64,000 nt of DNA from the NCBI GenBank assembly GCA_019186985.1, contig JABARQ010000047.1, forward strand, positions 62,001 through 126,000, in the 5' to 3' direction. A model generated the notes under the pieces. It ran no database searches, was not told the origin of the DNA, and saw only the letters and a program-made list of their open reading frames with translations. This document shows, one piece after another, positions 48,246 through 55,889 of the stretch. The position numbers and the translations under genes are program-made. Positions within the stretch are counted from its first letter, which is position 1; every line of letters begins with the position of its first letter. The stretch is from Prosthecobacter sp. Lineage in GTDB: Bacteria > Verrucomicrobiota > Verrucomicrobiia > Verrucomicrobiales > Verrucomicrobiaceae.

Positions 48246-50024
48246 TCAGGCGCTCATGATTTTTTCAGCGCCGGTCACGATCTCGCGGATGCGGAAGGTG
48301 AGGCCGTCGGTCTTGCAGATGGACTGGATCTTCGGCTCGGCGTAGGCCGCACGGATCATCATGGCGAGCTGGCCGTAGCCGTAGACGCCGGTGTCGTTGA
48401 GTTCGACGACGGCGACCTTCTTGAAGTTCTTCCACAGCCTGTCGAGGCCGGCGGGCATCGGGTGGATGTGTCGCAGATGGGCGGCGCCGACCTTGTGGCC
48501 TTCGGCACGCAGGCGGTTCACGCTCTCCTTGACCTGGCCGAGGTTGCTGGCCCAGCTGATGAGGAGGATGTCACCCTCCTGATCGCCGTAAATCTCGGGA
48601 AGCGGCAGCTTTTTGCTCAGCTCCACAAGCTTGTTGCGGCGCTTCTCGGTCATCTTCTGGTGCATCTTGGGGTTGCCGCTCGGATGGCCGTATTCGTCGT
48701 GCTCCAGCCCTGAGATGTGCGGATACTTGCCGGTCATCTTCGTTCCGGGAGGCGCATGGCGGGTGATGGCGTCAAGGGGGTAGGGCTTGAAGTCGGCGCC
48801 ACGGTCGGAGAGGTCGAGCGTGGGCTCGACCCAGTGCTTGTCGAGGTCGGGCTCGGTGAAGGCCTCGATGCGGCTGCTGAGGGCCTGGTCGGTGAGGATG
48901 ATGACCGGGCAGGAATATTCACGGGCCAGCCTTCCAGCCTCCAGCGCGATGTAGAAGCAGTCCTCAACATCCTGCGGGGCGATGACGATGCGCGGGGCAT
49001 CACCGTGGCTGCCGTAGATGGCCTGCATGAGGTCGCTCTGCTCAATGCTGGTGGGCATGCCGGTGGAGGGGCCGCCGCGCTGCACGTTGACGACGATGAG
49101 CGGGATCTCCGCCATGCTGGCATAGCTCAGGGCCTCCATTTTCAGGCTGAGGCCCGGGCCGGAGCTGCCGGTGATGGCCAGATGCCCGGCGAAGGCGGCG
49201 CCGATGGTCATGGACACGGCGGCCAGCTCATCCTCGGCCTGCACATAGATGCCGCCGTACTTCGGCAGTTCCGTGCGCAGGGTCTCCATGATGCTGGACC
49301 AGGGCGTGATCGGGTAGGCGGAGCCGTAGCGCACGCCGGCGGCGATGAGGCCCATGCTCAGCATGGTGTTGCCGTCGGAGCTGATGCGGCGGTCGGCGGT
49401 GTGCTCGCCCTCCTCAAAGCGGAAGGTGGTGATGTCACCGACCGGGTAGGCGTAACCGGCGTCAAAGGCCAGCATGGCGTTGCGCAGCACGCTTTCATCC
49501 TTCTTGCCAAACTGACGGGCCAGGATGCCGGCGACCTTGTCCTTGTCGAGACGGAAGACGGCGCAGAGCATGCCGAGCACGAAGATGTTCTTGCCGCGGT
49601 CACGGGCGCTGCCGCCGATGGCCTCCACGGTGGCCGCCGTAAACGGCACGCCGATGTGATGGATGCCGCGCTCATGCTTCAGTTCCTTCACCTCGCCGCT
49701 GTCATAGAAGCAGATGCCGCCCTCGCGCAGCGCGCTCAGGTGGCTGTCGTAGCTGTGCTGGTAAAAGGCCACCAGCACGTCGCTTTCATCGCCGGGATGC
49801 AGCACCTCGCCGCTGCCAAGGTGCACCTGGAAGATCGAAGGACCGCCGCTGATCGTGGACGGGATCGTCATGTAGGTCATCACATCCTGCTGCGTGCGTC
49901 CGGCGAGGCGGGCGAGGATGCCGCCGATGGATTGAATCCCGTCCTGGGAGTTGCCGGCGAGGCGGATGACGGCGTTGCGGAGCGCCTGCACGGCGGCGGG
50001 CGAAGGAGCTGGTGCTGTGGACAT
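48246..50024 (-). CDS. korA: 2-oxoacid:ferredoxin oxidoreductase, alpha subunit with fused gamma domain
   Basis: A 592-residue subunit. The start is the ATG at 50022-50024 (MSTAPAPSPAAVQALRNA); the frame upstream adds 17 unlikely residues. The gamma domain comes first (GDGIQSIGGILARLAGR, then NIFVLGMLCAVFRLD). The pyrophosphate-side alpha domain follows, beginning at SAYPITPWSSIMETL and including EDELAAVSMTIGAAFAG, SGPGLSLKMEALSYASMAEIPLIVVNVQRGGPSTGMP and the C-terminal swivel domain. It works with the beta subunit to make acyl-CoA and reduced ferredoxin. Activity with 2-oxoglutarate versus pyruvate cannot be told from sequence alone. Confidence 0.92.
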   Translation of the reverse strand: MSTAPAPSPAAVQALRNAVIRLAGNSQDGIQSIGGILARLAGRTQQDVMTYMTIPSTISGGPSIFQVHLGSGEVLHPGDESDVLVAFYQHSYDSHLSALREGGICFYDSGEVKELKHERGIHHIGVPFTAATVEAIGGSARDRGKNIFVLGMLCAVFRLDKDKVAGILARQFGKKDESVLRNAMLAFDAGYAYPVGDITTFRFEEGEHTADRRISSDGNTMLSMGLIAAGVRYGSAYPITPWSSIMETLRTELPKYGGIYVQAEDELAAVSMTIGAAFAGHLAITGSSGPGLSLKMEALSYASMAEIPLIVVNVQRGGPSTGMPTSIEQSDLMQAIYGSHGDAPRIVIAPQDVEDCFYIALEAGRLAREYSCPVIILTDQALSSRIEAFTEPDLDKHWVEPTLDLSDRGADFKPYPLDAITRHAPPGTKMTGKYPHISGLEHDEYGHPSGNPKMHQKMTEKRRNKLVELSKKLPLPEIYGDQEGDILLISWASNLGQVKESVNRLRAEGHKVGAAHLRHIHPMPAGLDRLWKNFKKVAVVELNDTGVYGYGQLAMMIRAAYAEPKIQSICKTDGLTFRIREIVTGAEKIMSA

Positions 50025-50232
50025 GGCTGGGTTGGAAGGCGTGGGGAAAACGGTCAGGAAACCGATTTTTTCCAAAGAAGCGGGGATGCTGGGCCAAAGA
50101 CCGGCCCTCCGTCAAGGCGGCATGAGCGGCAAGCGGGACTTTTTCATTGTCAATCCGGCGGTGGTCTGCTCGATTCTTGCGCAGCCGGCCCCACCGCCGG
50201 CCGTAACCGTTCACCACACCCCCTCAAGTTCC

Positions 50233-50445
50233 ATGAAGACACTCCTCACCACCTTCATCCTCCTGGCAGCCTCCAGCCTCGCTGCTGCCGCCCCCGTGAA
50301 CTCCACCTGCATCATGAGCGGCAAACCCGTCAAGGAGGGTGTCACCTCCGAATACAAGGGCAAGACCGTCGGCTTCTGCTGCACGAACTGCAAGGCGCGG
50401 TTCGACTCGAACCCTGACAAGTTTGGCAAGAAGATCGCGAAGTGA
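50233..50445 (+). CDS. Small secreted YHS/TRASH-like metal-binding protein
   Basis: A 70-residue protein beginning at the ATG 50233 with a signal peptide (MKTLLTTFILLAASSLAAAAP). The mature peptide is a short YHS/TRASH-type domain: NSTCIMSGKPVKEGVTSEYKG, then GFCCTNCKARFDSNPDKFGKKI. The cysteines (TC..., CCTNC) would bind a metal ion such as Cu or Zn. It is transcribed divergently from korA and ends with a strong terminator, so it forms its own transcription unit. Confidence 0.85.
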   Translation: MKTLLTTFILLAASSLAAAAPVNSTCIMSGKPVKEGVTSEYKGKTVGFCCTNCKARFDSNPDKFGKKIAK

Positions 50446-50478
50446 AGCCTGACGGAAAGAATTTCCGCAGCACCAAGG

Positions 50479-50513
50479 ACGGCATCAGGCATCCCTGATG
50501 CCGTTTGTTTTTT
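50479..50513 (+). terminator. Rho-independent terminator after the YHS gene
   Basis: A perfect 11-bp stem ACGGCATCAGG / CCTGATGCCGT (50479-50489 with 50494-50504) has a 4-base loop and is followed by TTTGTTTTTT. It ends the short YHS transcript and lies just before the convergent phosphatase stop. Confidence 0.9.
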
Positions 50514-50514
50514 G

Positions 50515-51273
50515 TCAGAGATAAGGCTCGATGGGCAGGCTGCCGTTCCAGGCGCAGATGAACATCGTGCCAGGCTTGGTCGTGCTGGGTGATGTGCTGA
50601 CTTTGCCGCCGGCGGCCTCCACAAGCATCACGCCGGCGGCGATGTCCCAGAGGCTGATCTGCTCCTCGACATAGGCGTCGAGGCGGCCGCAGGCGATGTA
50701 GGCCAGGGCCAGGGCGGCGCTGCCGAGCATGCGGGTCTTGCGCACGTCATAGGCGATGCGCTTGTAGCGTTCGAATCCTGCGTCCAGGGCGGACTTGCTC
50801 TTGGAGAATCCGACGGTGACCACCGCCTCCGCCATGGTCGCACGACTGCTGACCGAAACGGGCCTGCCGTTCAACATGGGCGGCCCGCCCTTCACCACGC
50901 TCCAGGTTTCATCCTGCATCGGATCGTGGATGACCCCCAGCAGCATCTCCTTGGTCGCCCGGTGGCGCGCGGCGATGCTGACGCAGAAATGCGGGATGCC
51001 GAAGAAGTAGTTCACGGTGCCGTCGATCGGGTCGACGATCCACTCCACGTCACCGTCACCGCCCACGTCACCCTCCTCCTCGCCGAGGATCGCATGGGTG
51101 GGATCGTTCCTCAGGATGATCTCGGTGATCAGCTTCTGGCTGCGGACATCCAGCTCCAGCTTGATGTCATGGCGCTGCATCTCGTTGACGGTGAGTTCGG
51201 AGCCGAAGTTGGCCTTGATCAGGCTGCCGGCCTGCCGGGCGGCGTCGAGGGCGATGGGGAGGAGTTCAGACAT
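50515..51273 (-). CDS. Inositol monophosphatase family protein
   Basis: A 252-residue Mg-dependent phosphatase (SuhB/IMPase fold). The start is the ATG at 51271-51273 (MSELLPIALDAARQAG). The metal-binding motif GEEEGD (about residues 65-70), DPIDGTVNY (about 86-94) and the C-terminal WDIAAG (about 208-213) are complete. Substrates in bacteria include inositol 1-phosphate, 3'-phosphoadenosine phosphates and fructose 1,6-bisphosphate; the specific one is not evident. The start overlaps the stop of the upstream CoaB gene by eight bases, so they are coupled. Confidence 0.93.
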   Translation of the reverse strand: MSELLPIALDAARQAGSLIKANFGSELTVNEMQRHDIKLELDVRSQKLITEIILRNDPTHAILGEEEGDVGGDGDVEWIVDPIDGTVNYFFGIPHFCVSIAARHRATKEMLLGVIHDPMQDETWSVVKGGPPMLNGRPVSVSSRATMAEAVVTVGFSKSKSALDAGFERYKRIAYDVRKTRMLGSAALALAYIACGRLDAYVEEQISLWDIAAGVMLVEAAGGKVSTSPSTTKPGTMFICAWNGSLPIEPYL

Positions 51274-51922
51274 GGGGAGTTTTCTTGGTGGCGGCCAGGC
51301 GGGTGATGAACTGGACAAGCTCATGAGCGAGATCCGTCTTGCCCTGCCTGGGCAGGGGCTGCGTCAGGCCGCCGGGGAGGCAGAGAGTGACGGCGTTTTC
51401 CGCACTGTCAAACCCGATGCCCGGCTGCGACACGTCATTGGCGATCACAAGGTCGCACTGCTTGCGGGCGAGCTTTTCCTGGGCGTGAGCGACGAGGTTT
51501 TCCGTCTCCGCCGCGAAGCCGACGAGGCAGCCCTGAAAGCCGAAGACGGACCTGGCCGAGCCCAGGATGTCCTCCGTGCGTTCGAGCTCCAACACGAGGG
51601 TCTCGTAGCCCTTCTTGATCTTTTGTCCGGCGCACCTGACCGGCCGGTAGTCGGCCACGGCGGCGGCGAAAACGGCCACGTCAGAGCCCTGGATGCGCTG
51701 CTTCACGGCCTCAAACATCTCGCGGGCCGTCTCCACCTTCACCAGCTCAACTCCTTCCGGGGGCGGCAGGGACGCCGGCCCTGAAACCAGCGTCACCGAG
51801 TGGCCGGCGTCGCGTGCCGCCATGGCCAGGGCATGGCCCATGCGGCCCGAGGAGCGGTTGGACAGGTAGCGCACCGGATCCAGCGGCTCCCGCGTGGGGC
51901 CGGCGGTGATGAGGAAGTGCAT
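51266..51922 (-). CDS. Phosphopantothenate-cysteine ligase (stand-alone CoaB)
   Basis: A 218-residue CoaB. The opening ITAGPTREPLDPVRYLSNRSSG, then FAAAVADYRP, a basic KIKKG segment, VGFAAETENLV and CDLVIANDV are the nucleotide- and substrate-binding elements of the ligase. In most bacteria CoaB is the C-terminal half of a CoaBC (Dfp) protein; here the decarboxylase half is absent, so a separate CoaC must exist elsewhere. The enzyme joins 4'-phosphopantothenate and cysteine for CoA synthesis. Confidence 0.93.
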   Translation of the reverse strand: MHFLITAGPTREPLDPVRYLSNRSSGRMGHALAMAARDAGHSVTLVSGPASLPPPEGVELVKVETAREMFEAVKQRIQGSDVAVFAAAVADYRPVRCAGQKIKKGYETLVLELERTEDILGSARSVFGFQGCLVGFAAETENLVAHAQEKLARKQCDLVIANDVSQPGIGFDSAENAVTLCLPGGLTQPLPRQGKTDLAHELVQFITRLAATKKTPHV

Positions 51923-51984
51923 GCTCCTGCAATGCGCCGCGGCAGGAACGGCGTCAACAAGGTTTGCAACTGCGGCGGCTCCGT

Positions 51985-52473
51985 TCAGTCCCGTGGCATC
52001 TCCAGCTCGATGCCGAAAAAGTCGGCAAACACCGCGCGGTAGACCGCCCGCTTGAAGCGCGGCACCCAGGTCATCTGGAACTCATGCGGCAGGATCCAGC
52101 GCCACTGGGCGAACTCCTGATGCGTGGCGGCCAGGTTGAAGTCGGCGTCGGTGCCGGTGAAGCGGCAGCGGAAGTAGGTCTGCTCCTGGCCGCCGTAGAT
52201 GCCGTACTTGAGGCGGTTCTTGGTGAAGGCGTAACGGTAGCCGTCGCGGCGCTCCAGCACCTGCAGCCGGTCCCTGGAAACCCCGATCTCCTCGGCAAGC
52301 TCACGGAACAGGGCCGTCTCCGCATCCTCGCCCTCGTCGATGCCGCCCTGGGGAAACTGCCACGCCCCCCGGATGTTGATCCGTTCGGCCACAAAGATGC
52401 GGTCTTCCTGGTTCATGAGGATGGCGGCGACATTGGGGCGGTAGACGATCGGCGTGGCGGGGGGAAATTCCAT
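51985..52473 (-). CDS. rppH: RNA pyrophosphohydrolase (RppH-like Nudix hydrolase)
   Basis: A 162-residue Nudix enzyme. The start is the ATG at 52471-52473 (MEFPPATPIVYRPNVAAILMN). VAAILMNQEDRIFVAERIN and WQFPQGGIDEGEDAETALFR lead into the Nudix box GGIDEGEDAETALFRELAEE, with all acidic residues. The RPN, YRP and WQFPQGGI features are typical of RppH, which removes pyrophosphate from mRNA 5' ends to start decay (an alternative is Ap4A hydrolase). It lies 62 bp upstream of coaB. Confidence 0.9.
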   Translation of the reverse strand: MEFPPATPIVYRPNVAAILMNQEDRIFVAERINIRGAWQFPQGGIDEGEDAETALFRELAEEIGVSRDRLQVLERRDGYRYAFTKNRLKYGIYGGQEQTYFRCRFTGTDADFNLAATHQEFAQWRWILPHEFQMTWVPRFKRAVYRAVFADFFGIELEMPRD

Positions 52474-52540
52474 GGGGCCGCGCAAGTTAGGCGGTGCGCC
52501 GTTTTTGTCACGCAGGTGCTGTGGCTGAACGCCAGGCTGA

Positions 52541-54409
52541 TCAGGAACGGCGGCGCAGCAGGTCATGGGCATCCTTGACCACCCAGCCGCTTGTCACCAG
52601 CGCCTCGCGCACGGCCGCCATCCCCTTCCCGGTCAGCTCGCACAGGATTCTCACCGCCCGGTCGCGCAGCTTCACGTTGGAGGGGTTGAGGTCCACCATG
52701 AGGTTGCTGACAACCTTGCCCACGCGTGTCATCGCCAGCGTGGTGATCATGTTGAGGATCAGCTTCGTCGCCGTGCCGGCCTTGAGCCGGGTGGAGCCCG
52801 TGAGGATCTCCGGCCCGACATCCGGTGCGATCACGACATCGGGCCGCCATGCCTTGTCACGCATTTGGTTCACGGCACCGCGCATGGCGGGGTTGAAGCA
52901 GACCAGCGCCGTGAACGAGCCGCGACGCCGCGCCTCCTTCAGCGCACCCCAGACAAAGGGCGTGCGGCCGCTGGCGGCGATGCCGATGACGACATCGCGG
53001 CCGCCCACGGCACGGTTCCTCACCGCCAGGACGCCCCCATGCACGTCATCCTCCGCCCCTTCGACAGCGCTCCAGAGCGCCTGCCTGCCACCGGCGATGA
53101 TGCCCTGCACCTGCTCCCGGGGCGCTCGAAAAGTGGGCGGGACTTCACTCGCATCCAGCACGCCGAGCCGTCCGCTCGTGCCCGCACCGACATAGATAAG
53201 CCGTCCCCCGGATTGAAAGGCGCGCACCACGGCCTGGATCACCTTTTCCAGACTGCGCCGCTCGGCATGGATCGCCTTCGGCAGCAGGTCCTCCTCGGCA
53301 AGCATCAGGTCGATGCCCTTCAACACCGGCATCCGGTCCAGCCGCAGGCTGCGCGGGTTGCGCCTTTCGGTCGGAGATCCGGCCAGAACGGCAAGGTCGG
53401 CAATCTCAGGCGGCAGCTCATGATCCGAAGCCGTGGCTTTGATCCGCTGCGCTGGCAGGCCTTCCAGGGACTGGGCCAGGACCACCGCCCCCCAGACGGA
53501 AGCCTGCTTGAGCGGCGTCACCCGTGCTCCGGGCCAGGCCAGGCGGATGCGCCGGGCGACATGGCGCATGAAGGCCGGGTTTTTCAGCAGCACACCGCCG
53601 TTCAGGACAAACTCCACGCCACCTTCCTCCGCACCGCAAAGCTGACGCGCGCAGACAACGGCATCTTCGGCAAGCATCGCCGCCGCCTCGGCCAGGATGC
53701 CGCGCGCCAGCCGGTCACCACGCCCGGCCGCGGCAAAAACCGTCACCGCCAGGCCGGCGATCTCCGCCTTCCCGGCCTGCACCGACCACGGGATGAGCTG
53801 CTCGGGTTCGTTGAACATCAGCGCTGCCAGCATGGCGACGCCCAGCGGCCCCATGCGGCCATGATGATCGAGGTCGGCGATGACCGCACGCAGGGCGCGC
53901 AGCCCGATGTCGCAGGCGCTGGCGCGGTCACCGATCACATGGCCGCGCCCTCCGACCTTGGCGGTGCGCCCGTCTGGTGCGCGGCCGAAGCAGCAGGAAC
54001 CGGTGCCGCTGAGCACCAGCACCCGGGGGACCGCAGGCTGCCTCCGGGGTGCGGCGGCCAGGGCGGTTTCCAAATCATTGGTTGCCACGCAGGGCACCGC
54101 CGGCCAGACCCTCGAAACAACGCGTCGCAGGCGGTCCTTGTCCGGCTCACTCCGGGCTCCCGCCATGCCGATGCCAACCGCCGAAGGCGAAAAGGGCAGC
54201 CGGGCGGCGATCTCCCGGAAATGCCACTGCAGCTCACGGTCGGACATCAACGGCAGCACGGCGGGGCCGGCTTGAAAGGAGGCCAGGACATGCCTGCCAT
54301 CGTCCACCATCAGCACGGAGGTCCGGGTGCCGCCCGCTTCAATCCCGAGCACGGTCTTCCCAGGCGTCGGCTGACCTGACACACTTCGGGAGGTGTTGCG
54401 TGATTTCAT
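52541..54409 (-). CDS. Fused BadF-type amino-sugar kinase and MurNAc-6-phosphate etherase (MurQ)
   Basis: A 622-residue fusion. The start is the ATG at 54407-54409 (MKSRNTSRSVSGQP). Residues about 18-315 are a BadF/BadG-type ATPase kinase like GlcNAc/MurNAc kinase: GIEAGGTRTSVLMV, ATNDLETALA, LSGTGSCCFGRAPDG, GGRGHVIGDRASACDIG and NGGVLLKNP. Residues about 346-622 are MurQ: SPTERRNPRSLRLDRM, the SIS motif YVGAGTSGRLGVLDASEVPPTF (catalytic Glu about 422), and GAEDDVHGG with a second Glu. One chain could therefore phosphorylate MurNAc or GlcNAc and convert MurNAc-6P to GlcNAc-6P and lactate. It lies 32 bp downstream of an L,D-transpeptidase gene, which ties it to cell-wall recycling. Confidence 0.92.
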   Translation of the reverse strand: MKSRNTSRSVSGQPTPGKTVLGIEAGGTRTSVLMVDDGRHVLASFQAGPAVLPLMSDRELQWHFREIAARLPFSPSAVGIGMAGARSEPDKDRLRRVVSRVWPAVPCVATNDLETALAAAPRRQPAVPRVLVLSGTGSCCFGRAPDGRTAKVGGRGHVIGDRASACDIGLRALRAVIADLDHHGRMGPLGVAMLAALMFNEPEQLIPWSVQAGKAEIAGLAVTVFAAAGRGDRLARGILAEAAAMLAEDAVVCARQLCGAEEGGVEFVLNGGVLLKNPAFMRHVARRIRLAWPGARVTPLKQASVWGAVVLAQSLEGLPAQRIKATASDHELPPEIADLAVLAGSPTERRNPRSLRLDRMPVLKGIDLMLAEEDLLPKAIHAERRSLEKVIQAVVRAFQSGGRLIYVGAGTSGRLGVLDASEVPPTFRAPREQVQGIIAGGRQALWSAVEGAEDDVHGGVLAVRNRAVGGRDVVIGIAASGRTPFVWGALKEARRRGSFTALVCFNPAMRGAVNQMRDKAWRPDVVIAPDVGPEILTGSTRLKAGTATKLILNMITTLAMTRVGKVVSNLMVDLNPSNVKLRDRAVRILCELTGKGMAAVREALVTSGWVVKDAHDLLRRRS

Positions 54410-54441
54410 CCGGCGCAGACTACCCACTCCTGACCGAAGGC

Positions 54442-55758
54442 TCAATGAATGATCTGCACCTCGTCCCCGACGCTGCAGATGGAGAAAAAGCTCCGCGCCT
54501 TGTCGTAGGGAAGCCGGATGCAGCCATGGGAGGCGGGGCGGCCAGTGACATAACCGCTGTGCAAACCGATGGCGGAGCAGTTCAGCCGCATGAAAAACGG
54601 CATCGCCACATGATAGAGCGTCGAGGTCCAGGAGCGGTGCTTGTCGGTGATGACATAGCGGCCAGCCGGGGTGTTGAAGCCCTCACGCCCCGTTGAAACC
54701 GGGCAGGAGTCCACCACGCGTCCATCCCTGGTCAGCCAGGCACGCTGGCTGGAAAGGTCCACCGTCACCAGCACCTCCGGCTCCGACTCCGGCTGCCTGC
54801 CAAGAATGATGCGCATGAGGAAAAGATAGCCCTGCGTCGCGGCAAAGTTGATCGGGTAACGATGATAGCGGGTGGTGCACTTCGACGGGCTGGCGCCATG
54901 CCGCAGCAGCACGGCGGCACCCTCGACGTCCCCGCGCGAGGCACAGGCGATGAGCGGCGTGACACCACGGTCGCTTTCCAGGGCGTTCCTCAGATCCTTG
55001 ATGGTGACACGATCCAGCAGCTCCCGGGTCACCGGTGTGGCAAAGCGGCCGTTGGCATCCGCTCCTGCGGCAAGCAGCGAGCGGTAGATCTCGGGCCCGC
55101 GCCTCAGCGAGGCCAGCGGCAGCGGCGGCTGCTTTTCCAGGCCGGGCTTGTGGACATCCGCACCCGCATAGGTCAATGCGGCGACGCTGCCCGCCGCACC
55201 AAGCCTGACCGCCGAGCAGAGCAGCGTGTCTCCGGCCGCCGTCAGCTCATTCGCATCGGCTCCATGAGCCACGAGCCTGCCGATCCACTCACCATCATCC
55301 AGCATCACGGCATAATGCAGGAGCGGCGTGCCGCCGATGTCTGGAATGTGGGTCCGGAAGTATTCCGTCACATCATCGCGCAAGGGCACCCAGCGGATAG
55401 GCGGCGGGTTTGTGCGGACGGACTTCGGAGAAGCCTCCCGTGCGGATGGCTTGCCTGGAACCACAACCGCTGGCTTCACCTCAAGATCCTCGACGGCGGC
55501 CGTCCGGGGCGGGGTCAGGCGGCGCTCCGGCGACTTCGTCCCCCGCTCCTTGATGACATCACCCGGCAGTTCCGCCTGGGGCAGGTTCATCATCACCGTC
55601 TGGATGACCTCAAGGGGGTTCGCGAACGCAGTCTCACGGCTGTTGAGGATGACCACTCCGAGAAAAAGCACGGCCGCCACGCATGCCATCACTCCGCCGT
55701 AAACGACGGGCAGCATTTCGGCGATCAGCCGACGAAACCGGGAGGATTTCGAAGTCAT
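54442..55758 (-). CDS. Membrane-anchored ankyrin-repeat L,D-transpeptidase (YkuD)
   Basis: A 438-residue protein. The start is the ATG at 55756-55758 (MTSKSSRFRRLIAEMLP). One membrane helix (VYGGVMACVAAVLFLGVVIL, about 15-36) is followed by a Pro/Lys-rich linker, then a region of ankyrin repeats (about 140-300: DIGGTPLLHYAVMLDDGEWIGRLVAHGADANE, AAGDTLLCSAVRLGAAGSVAALTYAGAD and more). A YkuD domain follows (about 315-435: VTVDLSSQRAWLTRDG, LHSGYVTGRP, catalytic ASHGCIRLP with Cys about 413). YkuD enzymes form 3-3 or L,D crosslinks in peptidoglycan or attach lipoproteins. Ankyrin repeats would bind a protein partner in the periplasm. Confidence 0.9.
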   Translation of the reverse strand: MTSKSSRFRRLIAEMLPVVYGGVMACVAAVLFLGVVILNSRETAFANPLEVIQTVMMNLPQAELPGDVIKERGTKSPERRLTPPRTAAVEDLEVKPAVVVPGKPSAREASPKSVRTNPPPIRWVPLRDDVTEYFRTHIPDIGGTPLLHYAVMLDDGEWIGRLVAHGADANELTAAGDTLLCSAVRLGAAGSVAALTYAGADVHKPGLEKQPPLPLASLRRGPEIYRSLLAAGADANGRFATPVTRELLDRVTIKDLRNALESDRGVTPLIACASRGDVEGAAVLLRHGASPSKCTTRYHRYPINFAATQGYLFLMRIILGRQPESEPEVLVTVDLSSQRAWLTRDGRVVDSCPVSTGREGFNTPAGRYVITDKHRSWTSTLYHVAMPFFMRLNCSAIGLHSGYVTGRPASHGCIRLPYDKARSFFSICSVGDEVQIIH

Positions 55759-55889
55759 CGGGCCATGTTTTTTAGCGGCGTATTTTTGGGCAGTCGAGTC
55801 GTGAATTGCCAGCGGCGGGAATCTTGCCACCATCCCATTCTCAAATCGGCGTCTAACCAGTCGATTCAACCCAGATTTTATAAGCAGCC

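Noticed and set aside
50155-50200. Inverted repeat CCGGCGGTGG / CCACCGCCGG upstream of the YHS gene
   Set aside because: The 26-base loop and the lack of a T tract make a terminator unlikely, and in GC-rich DNA such a repeat can arise by chance. Noted only as a possible leader structure.
52565-54379. Plus-strand frame of 604 codons opposite the kinase-MurQ fusion
   Set aside because: Antisense shadow; the minus-strand product has both catalytic cores.
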